DNA of 64,000 nucleotides, taken from assembly GCA_029204225.1 (NCBI GenBank), contig CM055093.1, positions 46,866,854 through 46,930,853 of the forward strand. The letters are read 5' to 3'. Made by a program: the position numbers and the translations under genes. The notes under the pieces were generated by a model. The model saw only the letters and a program-made list of their open reading frames with translations, was not told the origin of the DNA and searched no databases. Positions 31,856-42,741 of the stretch are shown here, piece by piece. The stretch comes from Diphasiastrum complanatum. Lineage: Eukaryota > Streptophyta > Lycopodiopsida > Lycopodiales > Lycopodiaceae. How positions within the stretch are numbered: position 1 is the stretch's first letter; every line of letters begins with the position of its first letter.

Positions 31856-32661
31856 AGAAAAAGTAGCGATAAGTTGAAAAAAAATACACAGAAAAAGTTG
31901 AGGGAGAACTTTTGTCGTCACCCCAATTTAGTCTAATTCAAGCACCAAAATATGACTATTATGGATAGCCAAAAGCAGGTAACAATGTTGTAAAAATGAA
32001 GCAGCTAAGAAGATAAAAAAGTTAAACAAATAATAGCAAAAAATAGCATAAGGTAAAGAAATAAGAACTATTGTAAAAGCTATATAACAATGCTAGAAAA
32101 ATTACCTCCAAACTTATGGAGACATCTCGATAGGGTTGGATAAAGATAGGCACTCAAATTGCCACCATAAAAGTCTCCAAATAGCTGAAAAATGATTACC
32201 ATATAATAGAGGTAATGGTTAGAAAAAATGTCTAGAGAGAGATGCAAAAGATAGGTATAGATGGGCACTAAAGACAATAGTTATAATGACAAAAAGCGAA
32301 CAACAAATGAGTGAAATGATGGCTATCGAATGGGTGCTTGATATGGTTGTAGATGTGAGTGTTGAAAAGTGGTAGAATAATGCCATATAATCGACAATAA
32401 AGTAATTGGAATATACGACATTGGATGAGTGATGGACAACAAATGCAAATGGTTGAAAAAGCTGATAAAATCTGCAAAATCAGCAAGGTAAAGTAGTTGG
32501 AAATGAGTAATGGACAACTCAAGAGGTGGAGACAAAAATTAGACAGGAAAGGAGTAATGGACAAAAATAAAATGGATAATATATGGGCTGGAAACAGGCC
32601 AATGGTGTGCTATGCAAATATGGCATGATATACTCAAAAATGATATTTGAGGAAGGGGATA
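31856..32661 (-). other. Gypsy F 5' leader; flank of element C
   Basis: AT-rich, without a supported ORF; Leu/Ile-rich frames here are low-complexity shadows. At its right end, 32616-32643 repeats exactly a 28-base piece of the adjacent C LTR (32701-32728), and 32644-32661 repeats the sequence before C's 3' LTR. Confidence 0.5.
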
Positions 32662-33459
32662 TGTGATGCCACAAAAATGTCAAATATTGAATATTAACAT
32701 AAATATGGCATGATATACTCAAAAATGAAGATATGAGCTGATTAAGTATAAATTATGAAGAGGCCTAAGTCATTTTTTAGGAATATATCTTCTAAGTACT
32801 TGCCTTGTAATTAAGGGCAAGACCTTTAAAAGGAAAAGGCATTGCCTTGGATAACCTTTACTAGGTCGTCCATACGAAACGACTAGATACAAAAAGACAT
32901 GTTAAACTAGAGTAACTTTAACTCATAGTTAAATATACCTCCTATGGTATAGTTGAACGTATTTTCAGTCTAATTGTTAACTAGACCCTTTCGCGAGAGC
33001 GACGCACATGTTGTTTTAGAGGTGTGTTTGTTCGCCCTATAGTAATATGTTCTAAAAATCTTCGTGCTCTTTAACCATTAAGTTGGGCTTTAGTTGTTGA
33101 GGACTTCTGTCTAGAAACAAATAGTTTGCAAATGTGATTAATTAATTGTCTGCACAGTCGCGAATACATCGAACAATTCTCGATTCTCTGTTGACACCTT
33201 AATCAGCCAGAGTGTTGTACTGCTGTAGTACTCTGATAACATCTCATAGAGGCCAGATTGTTGTTCTGAATTTATTAACATTACCCATCCCAAACATAAG
33301 TAATACTGGTTACTTTTTATTGTTTGTCGACAACCAGAATAACACTTGAAACCACTTGTCATAAATTGTACCAAAAACATAACTTTCTAACGATGTCCTC
33401 TGTGGGAACGACATTATTTACTATAAAATCTATATTAACGCTGTTGGTATAGTACGACA
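32662..33459 (+). repeat. Element C 5' LTR, promoter block missing
   Basis: Starts TGTGATGCCACAAAAATG and ends ATAGTACGACA. Compared with the 3' LTR it lacks about 440 bases (equivalent of 43122-43562) that hold the TATATA and AATAAA signals, and a shorter piece near 33246. It has about 88 extra bases at 33295-33383. Confidence 0.9.
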
Positions 33460-33471
33460 TATACCAATTTT

Positions 33472-33489
33472 TGGCGTCGTTGCCGAGGA
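33472..33489 (+). promoter_or_regulatory. Element C primer binding site, tRNA-Asp-like
   Basis: TGGCGTCGTTGCCGAGGA differs at two positions from the perfect tRNA-Asp complement seen in element D. It lies 12 bases after the LTR end. Confidence 0.8.
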
Positions 33490-33679
33490 TAGTTTAGGAA
33501 AGTTATAAGAAATCTGACAAATCCATTTCCATCTCTAGTGTATGTCGGATAGAAAATCCAGATTAGAACGATACCCTAAGCCTAGAGATGAATTTTTACG
33601 AAGACAAAGTGAGAGTACTAGTCAAAGAAATCTAGACAAAATCACTGCCTAGTTACTTGAACTCCTAATTAGCTTCAGT

Positions 33680-34640
33680 ATGGAGGGTCCTGCTGCACGT
33701 TTCACTTCTATCTCTAAAATTAAATACGATTATTTTAAAGGGACTTCTTCCGATGATGTAGATAGCTATGTCTCACAATTCGAGTCAATCGCTAATGCGA
33801 ATAACGAGGGAACTGACGTAGACAAACTACAAATTTTCCTTGGTCTGCTAAGAAAGCAGACGCGCATATGGTACAACCAAGTTGAACCAAGCTGTGTAGG
33901 AACCTGGTACTTGCTGAAAGATGCGTTTCTGAACCAGTTCAGAGAGATCGGTTACAAATCTAGAATTCTTGGACGTCTGAACGATGTTCAGAAGAAGAGT
34001 AAAGAATCCCTTTGCAAATATACACGAAAGGTTAAAAATCTCATAGGAAAACTAACCGGTGTGTATCCCGTGGATATGTAGATCAAATGGTTTTTGGCTG
34101 GTTTGCCACCAAAGATTGATCAGTATTGGAGAGAAGGGGATATGACCTCCTTAGCAATAGTAATAGCTAGTGCCAAAAATTTTGAGACCTCGAAACTAGC
34201 ACGAAAGCGACGATCGACTAAGAAATCTCGAAAGTTGAAGACTGATTCTAGTGACAGCGATGATGATTTAGATTCTGATTCAAGTACCAGTTTTCTGAAA
34301 GCAGCGATTCATCAGAATCAAAAGCTGACAAAGGAGAGAGAAAGAATAAACGACGAACTAAACGAAAGGACAACACAAAAGTTGTCGAGGATAAGTCGTC
34401 AACTTCTAAAGTTGAAAATCTTTGGAAGAGTAATATGGCTGACCTTAAAAGTTTAATGACTTGAAAGTGCAGATCTCTGCAGTTGTAGATAAAAGACCAA
34501 AAGTGTCTTCTTCCAACTCAGGAATGTGGTGTATGAAATGTGGAACTACTAGACACACTAAGGAAGACTGCACTATTGTAAATGTCAAATACATTGAAGA
34601 TCCTACGTAGGAGGTACTTTTTATTTTTCAAAATGATGCG
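33680..34640 (+). pseudogene. Element C gag
   Basis: The ATG at 33680 starts the capsid-like part with FKGTSSDDVDSYVSQFESI, QTRIWYNQV and FLNQFREIGYKSRILGRL, typical of Ty3/Gypsy Gag. A single TAG (34079-34081) interrupts; the same frame continues with WFLAGLPPKIDQYW and a Ser/Asp-rich stretch to 34456. A frame change leads to WCMKCGTTRHTKEDC at 34527-34571, a CX2CX4HX4C zinc knuckle. The start was chosen as the first ATG before the conserved block. Confidence 0.85.
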
Positions 34641-34751
34641 ACTACTATCTATGTATAGGGTACTGCAGCATCAGCCCAACAGGACAGACCCAAGTTCGCA
34701 CCAAGAAGACATAATCCTCCTAAATTTGTTGGACCAGCGAAGTCTCAAACC

Positions 34752-35920
34752 GTGACTAAACCAGTTTTGGACAACTGCTACAACTGTGGAGAGCCGATTG
34801 GTTATGTACCATTATGTTCGAATTGTAGAGAGCCTGACCACAAGTATCCTGACTGCCCTCAGCCGCAGAAGCCGCGACCCAAATATCAGTATGTAGCAAC
34901 ACCAGCTGCTGCAAACACGAAAGCGAAAGTTGCGACTGATGCTGTTGTGCAGAGAATTGACGTTATTGAAGGAAAACTGACAAAGAGAGAAGATCAGTCC
35001 TGGCCAAGTGACGTAAAAAAACTATTCAAAGTCACAACGAGAAGCAAAAGCTCCTCGAAACCTGATAAAAAATCTTCGACAAAGCGCAACAAATCCTCGA
35101 AGAAGAAATCCTCTAGCAAAACAACGAATAAATCTACGACTAAAGAAGATCTCAAAGATGACCCTGACTATGACCGCGATTCTGCGAAGTTATTTGCAAA
35201 AGATATCTCGGCAGAAGCAAAGGAAATCATCAACGCTAAACTTCAGATAGCTACTGTAGAAAAGGTGGTCACTTTCGAGGAAGAGGACGAAGGAATTGCG
35301 AAGATGAAATTGTCTAGTGCTGTTATTGATAAACCAACCTCAAAATCGAAGACGAAAAAATATGACATCGTGACTGATATCGGATCTCTTCATCCGAACA
35401 TTACTTTTGAACAGCTATTGGCAGATAACACTTATTACAGAAAGCAACTTAAAGGCCTTTCTGTGCACAAAAAGAAGAAAAAAATTTCTCTGCCAGATGC
35501 TGGTGTTTTGTCTATCGATTTAGGTGATCTCAGTGCACCTGAGATTGATATTACCATTGTGGGATGCCTGATCAAAAAAGTGCCAATTGACTCTAGTTCT
35601 AGTGTGAATATAATAACAGAAGACACAACTCATGCTTTAAGGCTGATTGACATTCAACCAACACAACGAAACATCAAGTTAGTTGATTCGACATGACGAA
35701 AACCTATTGGAGAACTGAAGGATGTCACTGTGTACATTCAAGCCAAGCCATTCACAATGAATTTCATTGTTATCAAACCACTCGGTTTGTCATCCTATTC
35801 TGTGCTGATTGGACGACCTTGGCTTTATCAATCAAACACAAGTGTACATTGGAAATCCACAGAGCTGAGATTTCAGACTGGTGAGACAATAACCGAGGTA
35901 AGCCAGCAGAACAAATCATA
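34752..35920 (+). pseudogene. Element C second zinc knuckle and aspartic protease
   Basis: The 314-residue open frame begins with CYNCGEPIGYVPLCSNCREPDHKYPDC, in which CSNCREPDHKYPDC is a complete CX2CX4HX4C knuckle. A Lys/Ser-rich basic linker follows (35040-35160). Near the end VPIDSSSSVNIIT matches the retropepsin site, but the usual DSG is DSS (one G to A change at 35590-35610), which should stop cleavage. A TGA at 35694 is followed in another frame by FIVIKPLGLSSYSVLIGRPW, the second protease block. Confidence 0.8.
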
Positions 35921-35998
35921 ACTTGGAGTCATGACAAATATGAAGGTGAAACTCCTTTGTCCGACACCAGCTTTACATCAGAATAATCTTCGTATGCA

Positions 35999-37724
35999 TT
36001 GAATATTTTTTCCAATGAGTCTGATATTGAAGTACAGTACTTTGAATGTTACGAGAATGCTGATGACGAAGAATTCTTTGAGGCCTGTAATGCTGAAGCG
36101 GATGTTTCATATGAAGAAATTAACGTTGCAGACACGAACTCGAAAGACTCTGACAATTTGAGTGACAAATTTGAACACAAATTTGGTAACAACAACCAGC
36201 TTTATGACAAGAAAACATCTGTGGAGTCAACCATGCCCAAAATTCATGGCCATACCAAGGCCAGTATGATAGAAGGTATCATATTACCAGATTCTATTGA
36301 ACTAATTGAACTTGCACCTGGCAGATTTGTGCATGTTTCAAAGTCACTTGGAGAATCAGAGCTAGTGGAATTCATTGAACTATTGAAGGAGTATCAAGAC
36401 GTTTTTGCCTGGTCGCTCGACGATTTGAAGGGTATACCTGCAAAATTCGGAGAACACCAAATTGATCTTAAGGAAGATGCTGTACCTATTCGACAGAGAC
36501 AATATCATCTCAATCCTAAGTACTCTCTCATGGTCAAGGATGAACTTAACAAGCACCTTAAGGCATGTATAATCTATCTCATCTTAAGTAGTGAATGGGT
36601 TTCACCCATTGTTGTCGTCCCAAAGAAGAAGACTGGCAAAACACAAATATGCCAGGATTTCCGCAAACTCAATGCTGCCACAAGGAAGGACCATCATCCT
36701 CTGCCTTTCACTGATTGCATCCTAGATCAGGTTGCTGGTCAAGAGCATTACAGTTTCTGTGATGGCTTTTCTGGATATAATCAGGTTGGAGCGAAAGGAG
36801 GATCGTTCAAAGACCACATTCATAACGGATTGGGGCACTTATGCCTACAACAAAATGCCCTTTGGTCTTTGTAACGCTCTAGCGACTTTTCAGCGAATCA
36901 TGATGTTAATTTTCGCTGCCTTCCTGAGAACTTTTCTCGAAATATTTATTGATGATTTCTGTGTATACAGTGATATAAAGACACACCTGCAGAAGCTAAA
37001 ATCAACATTGCAACGGTGTCGAGATACTTGTTTATCTCTTCATCTAGAGAAATGTTTTTTTGGTATGAAAGAAGGAATATTGCTCAGACACAATATCTAA
37101 CAGAGGAATAGAAGTTGACAAAGATAAAGTCGAGCTTATAAAGAATCTCCAGATACCAACCAATTTACGTGAACTAAGAGCTTTCTTAGGACACGTTGGC
37201 TATTACAGGAGATTTATTCAAAATCATGCTTCTATTACTGCCTCTCTTACACATCTACCGAAGAAACAAGTGGAATACTTGTGGACGAATGAACAACAGA
37301 AAGCATTCGAAGATCTTAAGCAAAGGTTGATCAATGCTCCTATTCTGAGACCACCCAAATGGGCTATTTTATTTCACAGTTATGTGGATGTTTTTGCATT
37401 TGCTATTGGCATCTGTCTAAGTCAGAAGGATGACAAAAGAAGGATCATCCCATCTACTATGCGAGTCGATAGCTCAGTGCATCAGAGAAGAATTATTCGG
37501 CTACAGAAAGGGAAGCACTTTGCGTGATTTTCACTATAAATTTTTTTTGGCATTATTTGTTGGGATATGCATTTATTTTTCATGTGGATCATTATGCTCT
37601 TAAGTATCTTGTAAATAAACCAAATCTATCAAGACAAATTGCTCGATGGGTTCTACTTCTGCAGGAATTTACTTATCAAGTAGAGCTTTGTCAAGGTATC
37701 GCGACTCAGCACCGGAATAACTGA
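35999..37724 (+). pseudogene. Element C reverse transcriptase and RNase H
   Basis: An acidic leader is followed by the pre-RT block (ELLKEYQDVFAWSLDDLKGI) and RT: SPIVVVPKKKTGKTQICQDF, RKDHHPLPF, FCDGFSGYNQ. A frameshift near 36790 leads to TFITDWGTYAYNKMPFGLCN and EIFIDDFCVYSD, with the catalytic Asp pair at 36951-36956. After more breaks come LRELRAFLGHVGYYRRF, WTNEQQKAFEDLKQRL and RNase H with SYVDVFAFAIG, then VNKPNLSRQIARWVLLLQEF. Four or more breaks in total. The active-site residues that can be seen are mostly intact. Confidence 0.9.
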
Positions 37725-37735
37725 AGACCCTATCA

Positions 37736-39031
37736 ATGATGATTTTTCAGACGAACATTTATTCGAGATTTCATCTACAAATTCGCTATATTCTGATATC
37801 ATTACTTATCTCAAGGACCAGTATATATCCGGATGGTTACGATTTGGAGCAAAAGACAGTTCTTCAATATAAGGTAGCACCTTATACAATTATTAACAAT
37901 GTTCTGTACAAGCTTGGTGCTGACCATCAACTACGAAGATGTCTCGAAACTGAAGACATTAAAAAGGTCGTTAAAGCCTTACACTCAGGAGATGCTGGTG
38001 GACATTTTGCTTTGAAGAATACAGTTAATAGGATATTGACTGCCAAGTATTGGTGACCAACAATGTTCAAGGATGTATCAAATTTTATTCGTTCATGTGA
38101 TCCATGCCAGAGATCTGGTAAGCCTACAAAAGCAATGAATTGGCCGTTGACACCAATCCTGCCTCTTGCACCATTCGAGAAGTGGGGGATTGACTTTGTC
38201 GGTCCAATCAAACCTGTTATCCAACATACGAAATGTCGTTATATTCTAGTTGCAACGGATTATGCTACCAAGAACGTTGAAGCAGAGGTGACGAAACGAA
38301 ACGATGCAAAAACTGTCGCGACGTTCTTATTCAAAAGTATAATCACAAGATATGGTTGTCCACTCGAACTAGTAAGCAACCGAGGTACGCATTTTTTAAA
38401 TGACACTATACGGTTGCTGACAACTTATTTCATGATCAAACACAGAAAAACTACACCGTATAATCCAAAAGCAAACGGGTTGATAGAAAGAGCTATTGGA
38501 ATTTTATGTAAGATCCTGAACAAAATTACTATTGCACATGCAACGGATTGGGATCAAAAACTACCATCAGTTCTCTGGGCTTATTGCAACACAGAGAAAA
38601 TCACGACGAAATAGACACCATATTTTCTTACGTATGGTATGCATCCTATTTTGCCAGTTGAATTTGAGGTGAAAACCTTTCGAATTCAAGCTCAACAAAC
38701 AGATGCAGAATGTATAAACGAAAGGTTGACTAATATTGAAGAACTAGCTGAAGCTCGAGAGACTTCACAAAAACTAACGAAGAAAATTCAGAAACAAAGA
38801 AAGAAGAAATATGACAGTCATATAAAAAAATGTGATCTTAAAGTTGATGATTATGCGTTGATATATGACAGTTTCCATCAAAAGTTCCCTGGAAAACTCC
38901 ATATGCGATGGCTTGGACCTTATAAAGTCATAGAGGTGTTTGACAATGGTTCTGTGCAACTTCAATCACTTGAAGGTGAACTATTACCTACACGTATTAA
39001 CGGGTCCAGACTGAAGAAATACTATCTTTGA
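37736..39031 (+). pseudogene. Element C integrase, catalytic Asp replaced
   Basis: The zinc-finger part has HSGDAGGHFALKNTVNRI and CDPCQRSG, separated by a stop at 38056. The core has KWGIDFVGPI with the first Asp (38192-38194). The second block reads LVSNRGTHFLN, where the family has SDRGTHF: the codon at 38378-38380 is AAC instead of GAC. NGLIERAIG keeps the Glu (38486-38488). A stop at 38612 splits off the C-terminal part, which has YGMHPILPVEFE and the basic KKYDSHIKKCDLKVDDYALIY and GPYKVIEVFDNGSVQL blocks to 39031. The D-to-N change alone should abolish integration. Confidence 0.9.
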
Positions 39032-39618
39032 CCAGATTTTTTTTTTATTCTTATTATTCTCTAGTATTTTTCTGGAATTAATCGCGAATTTTCTTTTATC
39101 TTGTCTAAATTTTTTCGCTACTTTTGTTTTATTTTTTCTAGAAATTTTCGTGAAATTTTCTACCACCATCCAACATTTTTCATAATGTTTCGTGAAATTT
39201 TCGAGAATTTTTCTTGATTTCTCTCAATCTTTCAAATATCATTTTAAAAGTATTTTCGAGAACTTTTCGAGATTTTTTCGCGACACTAAATTTGTTAATC
39301 AAATTTTCGTGATTCGTTTTCGAAATTTTTTCTAGAATCTTTTCTAGAAATTCTCCAGTTTTTCGAGAAATTTTCTAGTATGTTGCTAAAATTTTCGAGA
39401 AATTTTTGTGAGTTTCTGTATCATTTTTTAAGATCCTTCGAGAAAGTTTTGCGAAACTTTCTAGAATCTTTCTAGCATATTTTCGAAAATCTTTTGAGAA
39501 TCTCTCGACATACTTTTTGTATCGCTCCATTAAAGATGATGGCCACGTGATCATCATTATTCACATGTGTGTACGCTCACATGTATTGTTTCACGTCCTT
39601 CATAAATGGAAGTGACAG
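39032..39618 (+). promoter_or_regulatory. TTCnnGAA palindrome array between pol and the post-pol ORF
   Basis: Twelve exact TTCnnGAA sites start at 39070, 39136, 39147, 39189, 39200, 39255, 39330, 39342, 39362, 39394, 39437 and 39459. Chance would give well under one in 400 bases. TTCnnGAA is the dimer core of the heat-shock element bound by HSF proteins. Neighbouring sites are often 11-12 bases apart, not the 10 of a perfect extended element. The sequence is otherwise T-rich and non-coding, and sits just upstream of the unknown ORF. A regulatory role is inference. Confidence 0.55.
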
Positions 39619-42385
39619 ATGTCAAGTCACCATGCCATGTCATCATCCCACACCGCTACTGCTTATCAGAGTTATTTTCCATTTTTCTTCTTTACACTTT
39701 CTATTGCGAGTTTATGCTTTCCTGCGCTCATTCTCTTTGCAATCAAAGCACTCTTTTGCGAACTATTGCGATCTACGAAGCTATCGTCAAACATTCGACC
39801 AATGGCTTTCGGATCAAGTTCTAACTCTAATATCTTCTGGAAAGCACGTGCAGGAATCCGCCTGACATCATCCAGGTTGGGAAATTTGAAAGTAGACCCC
39901 TCCGTCATCCTCTCTAAAGTCAGTATTGAGTTTGTGAACTCTATCCATTCAATTTTGGAGGAGGAATTCAAAGTTCACATACGAGGCAAATTCTTCACCA
40001 TCTCTGAAGACTTGTTTTGCACAGCCCTCGGACTACCATTGGATGGGAAGCTGGTTGTGACAAATAAAGATTCGGTGGATGAAGTTGCCCACTTTCTAAG
40101 CAACTGCTTCATACCCACAAAGGAGTACAAAATCTCTATGATCCGAGATGCAACATTCAAATTGTTTTGTAAATACGCAAACCAAGCAATATTTTTGACG
40201 GATGCGGATGCGACAATTTCAGTTCAAAATTTTGGCTACATATTGGATGCGCTTGCGGGTAATCCAGTGTGCTTCGGCGTTATCACATACAAAGCTTTTT
40301 TGCGCTGGATCAAACATCAAAAGTTTTCTAGAGTCGGAGCCCATGTTTCTCGCCTATGCGCTCATTTTTAAATTTTGACTGAGCAAGAGAAAATACTGCT
40401 GATAGGAATGATGTTGGCTCCCAAGCCAATTGATCTTTCCAGCCTCATTTTCGTACCTATTCTGGTAACATTTGATGCTGCACCAACAGTCGAAGTAGCA
40501 GCCACCACTACTATGGAGAGTGAAGCTATGGCAATGGAAACCGATGGAACTACTGCTGCTGCTGATTCTTCAAAGCCAGCATCTACTTCCACATCTCAGA
40601 AGCAGCACAGTGCATCCACCTCTGAGGATGATGCAACCCAGTCCGATACATCAGACAAAGGACAAATAGCTGCTGAAGGCGACACTGGGGCACCTGTGAC
40701 AGATGAAGAAGAACCAGACGACCAGCCCCAGTGGCTTCGATCCATGACAGAGAAAGCCAAGAATCTAGTGGCTGAAGTATATGAGTTTGACAAGTACCAC
40801 CGACAACTCACGATGCAGCTTATCACCTCAGAGAGAAAATCTCTAGACTCTCTGAAGGAGTCCTTCGAGAAGATCGATTCGCTCGAATCAGACAACACGA
40901 AGCTGATCGAACAACATCGTTCTCTCGAAACACAGCTTCAGACTCTAATAAAGGAAGCTGATTCTTTGAAGCAGACAAATAAGACGATTCAGGCCAAGTC
41001 TGACAATTTTCAGACTCAAACGATTCTTTGAAGCAGCAACTTTTGGCTGCGAATCAACATAATGTTGCGCTCCAGAAATATTTACAAGAGGAGCAAATGA
41101 CAAGGCTAAAGACAGAAGCTACTCTATCTTTGAGCACCAATGCAGGGTCAATCACAGTTGATCTCACGAAGCTGAACCAGCTCCAAGGCCAGATGCTCGA
41201 AAATTTTCGAGTCCAGTTCTTACAACCGCTCGAGGATGCGAAGGCTCTTGTCGAGGAAGAGTTGGCTGAGCTGAAGGAGCTCTCGAGTGATGTCACCCCA
41301 TCTTGCAGCGGGCCCAATGCACACGATGAATACCTTCAAGCCCTTCTTCGAATTGATGACCTAGCAAATCCAAGCTGTGCTTGCCTGCACTGGAGCCTCA
41401 GACCATCCAGAATTCTGACAAACTCGAACGGGAGCTGTCAAATCTTAAGCAACAAATGGACGATCAGAAGCTGGCTGCTGAGTTGCAAACTCAGGTTTTG
41501 GCAACTGCATTTACACAGCCAAAGCAAATGCGGCGAAATCAGTCAAAGGTATGTGTTGACAGATTCCGTGCATTTGCTGAATGCTTCTGGAAATGGTGTC
41601 CACATGCTTTAAATATTGAGTTGCAATGGCGTTTGGATTACATGATGCTACCAGGCATAGTAGGCATCGCCTTCGACGAATGGAAGCGACCTTGAGAGAA
41701 GGATGACTTTCTTTGGTTATGGGCCCAGCTCTCTATCGAGCAGAAAGGATGTCTCTGCTGGGGGATAATCCAGGGTAAGTTCCAGGTCGTACCTTTCATA
41801 TCAGCAGAGTTATACATAGGCTCTTCGACTATGTATGCTCTCGAATATATTCGTATCAAAGAACTTTAATTTTTGCGGAACAAAAATAGTAAGCGACATT
41901 TTTGGAAGCGAAAGTCGCAGTTTCAACTGTACAAACCACAAGCTGTTGCGGATTTAGGCGCATTCGACGATGCATGTTTGCTGATTAATATAAATATGGC
42001 TTATTTGGAATTATTCAGTCTTTATGTGGATTGGGAGCGAAACCTTGCAGAATATTTTGCGGAGATTCGCCATAATTTACAAGATGGAAGGAAGTCATTC
42101 CGTTATAAGCAATTATGTACATATACATTTTGGCAGTTTGGTACCTTTGTAGCAAAGACATTATTTTTTGTTCAGAATCTTTATGTTAAAAGCAATTTTA
42201 TTAGATTTTCAGTTCGTTACTGTAAAGAAATCACTCTACGTAGTGATTCAGATGAAGATACCAAGTTAACCCAAGAGCTGTTCGATGGAACATTGCTCTC
42301 GGTTAAGTTAGAAGAATTTGGCAACTTACCAGTTGGCCGCTATACAAAATCAAAAGAAGACTTGCTCTTGATCGAAGCTCAATAA
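39619..42385 (+). pseudogene. Element C post-pol ORF, unknown protein
   Basis: The 250-residue frame 39619-40371 may really start at the internal ATG at 39801 (MAFGSSSNSNIFWKARAGIR), because the first 60 residues are hydrophobic low-complexity. Then comes a globular block with VHIRGKFFTISEDLFCTALG and ATFKLFCKYANQAIF. After one TAA the same frame continues with an Ala/Thr/Ser-rich acidic linker and a long coiled coil (about 40780-41120: SLDSLKESFEKIDSLE, LIEQHRSLETQLQTLI). A frameshift at about 41030 keeps the coil; another at about 41380 leads to a C-terminal block with FAECFWKWCPHALNIELQWR and, after stops, a 170-residue stretch to 42385. In all about 900 codons. No family, signal peptide or envelope feature recognised. 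Confidence 0.6.
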
Positions 42386-42727
42386 AACCTGGAGCTTGCT
42401 CAGAAATTATATGAAGAATTGAATCATTCATGAATATTCATTCGTGCCTTTGTCGTGGTGATGTTTCTATGGGATGCTGAATTTTTGAAGTTTAAAGATG
42501 TTTTGAAATTTGATTCCAGTTTTCATCAACAATTCAAAAGATTAACTCAAAACAACCTATTCAATTAAAGAAACAGCAAGACACATATTCTCTAAGGCGA
42601 AGAAATATCTAAAGGACGAAATACATGAAGAAATATCTTTTCGCCTCAACGAAAATCTGACGAACAAGAATGTTTCTCGAATAATCCTCGAAATGAAGAT
42701 AATATGTTCACGAGGACGTTTCACATT

Positions 42728-42741
42728 TGAGGAAGGGGATA
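42728..42741 (+). promoter_or_regulatory. Element C polypurine tract
   Basis: GAGGAAGGGGATA directly before the TG of the 3' LTR, the expected plus-strand primer. The same tract stands before the 5' LTR at 32649-32661, which is unusual. Confidence 0.8.

Larger units (their letters stand above)
28085..32661 (-). mobile_element. Gypsy F (chromovirus-like), internally deleted
   Basis: On the minus strand: gag start near 31855, gag (30883-31278), protease (about 30310-30620), the first 40 residues of RT (near 30000-30110), then directly the RNase H-integrase linker, integrase and chromodomain (29995-28600), then an LTR (28085-28505). Most of RT and RNase H is missing at a junction near 29975. 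Its 5' LTR may be the copy at 44274-44709, separated by insertion of element C. All frames are broken. Confidence 0.7.

Noticed and set aside
30488-32722. Leu/Ile-rich minus-strand frames resembling membrane proteins
   Set aside because: Alternate frames of decayed Gypsy F in AT-rich DNA; the true Gag and protease motifs are in neighbouring frames.
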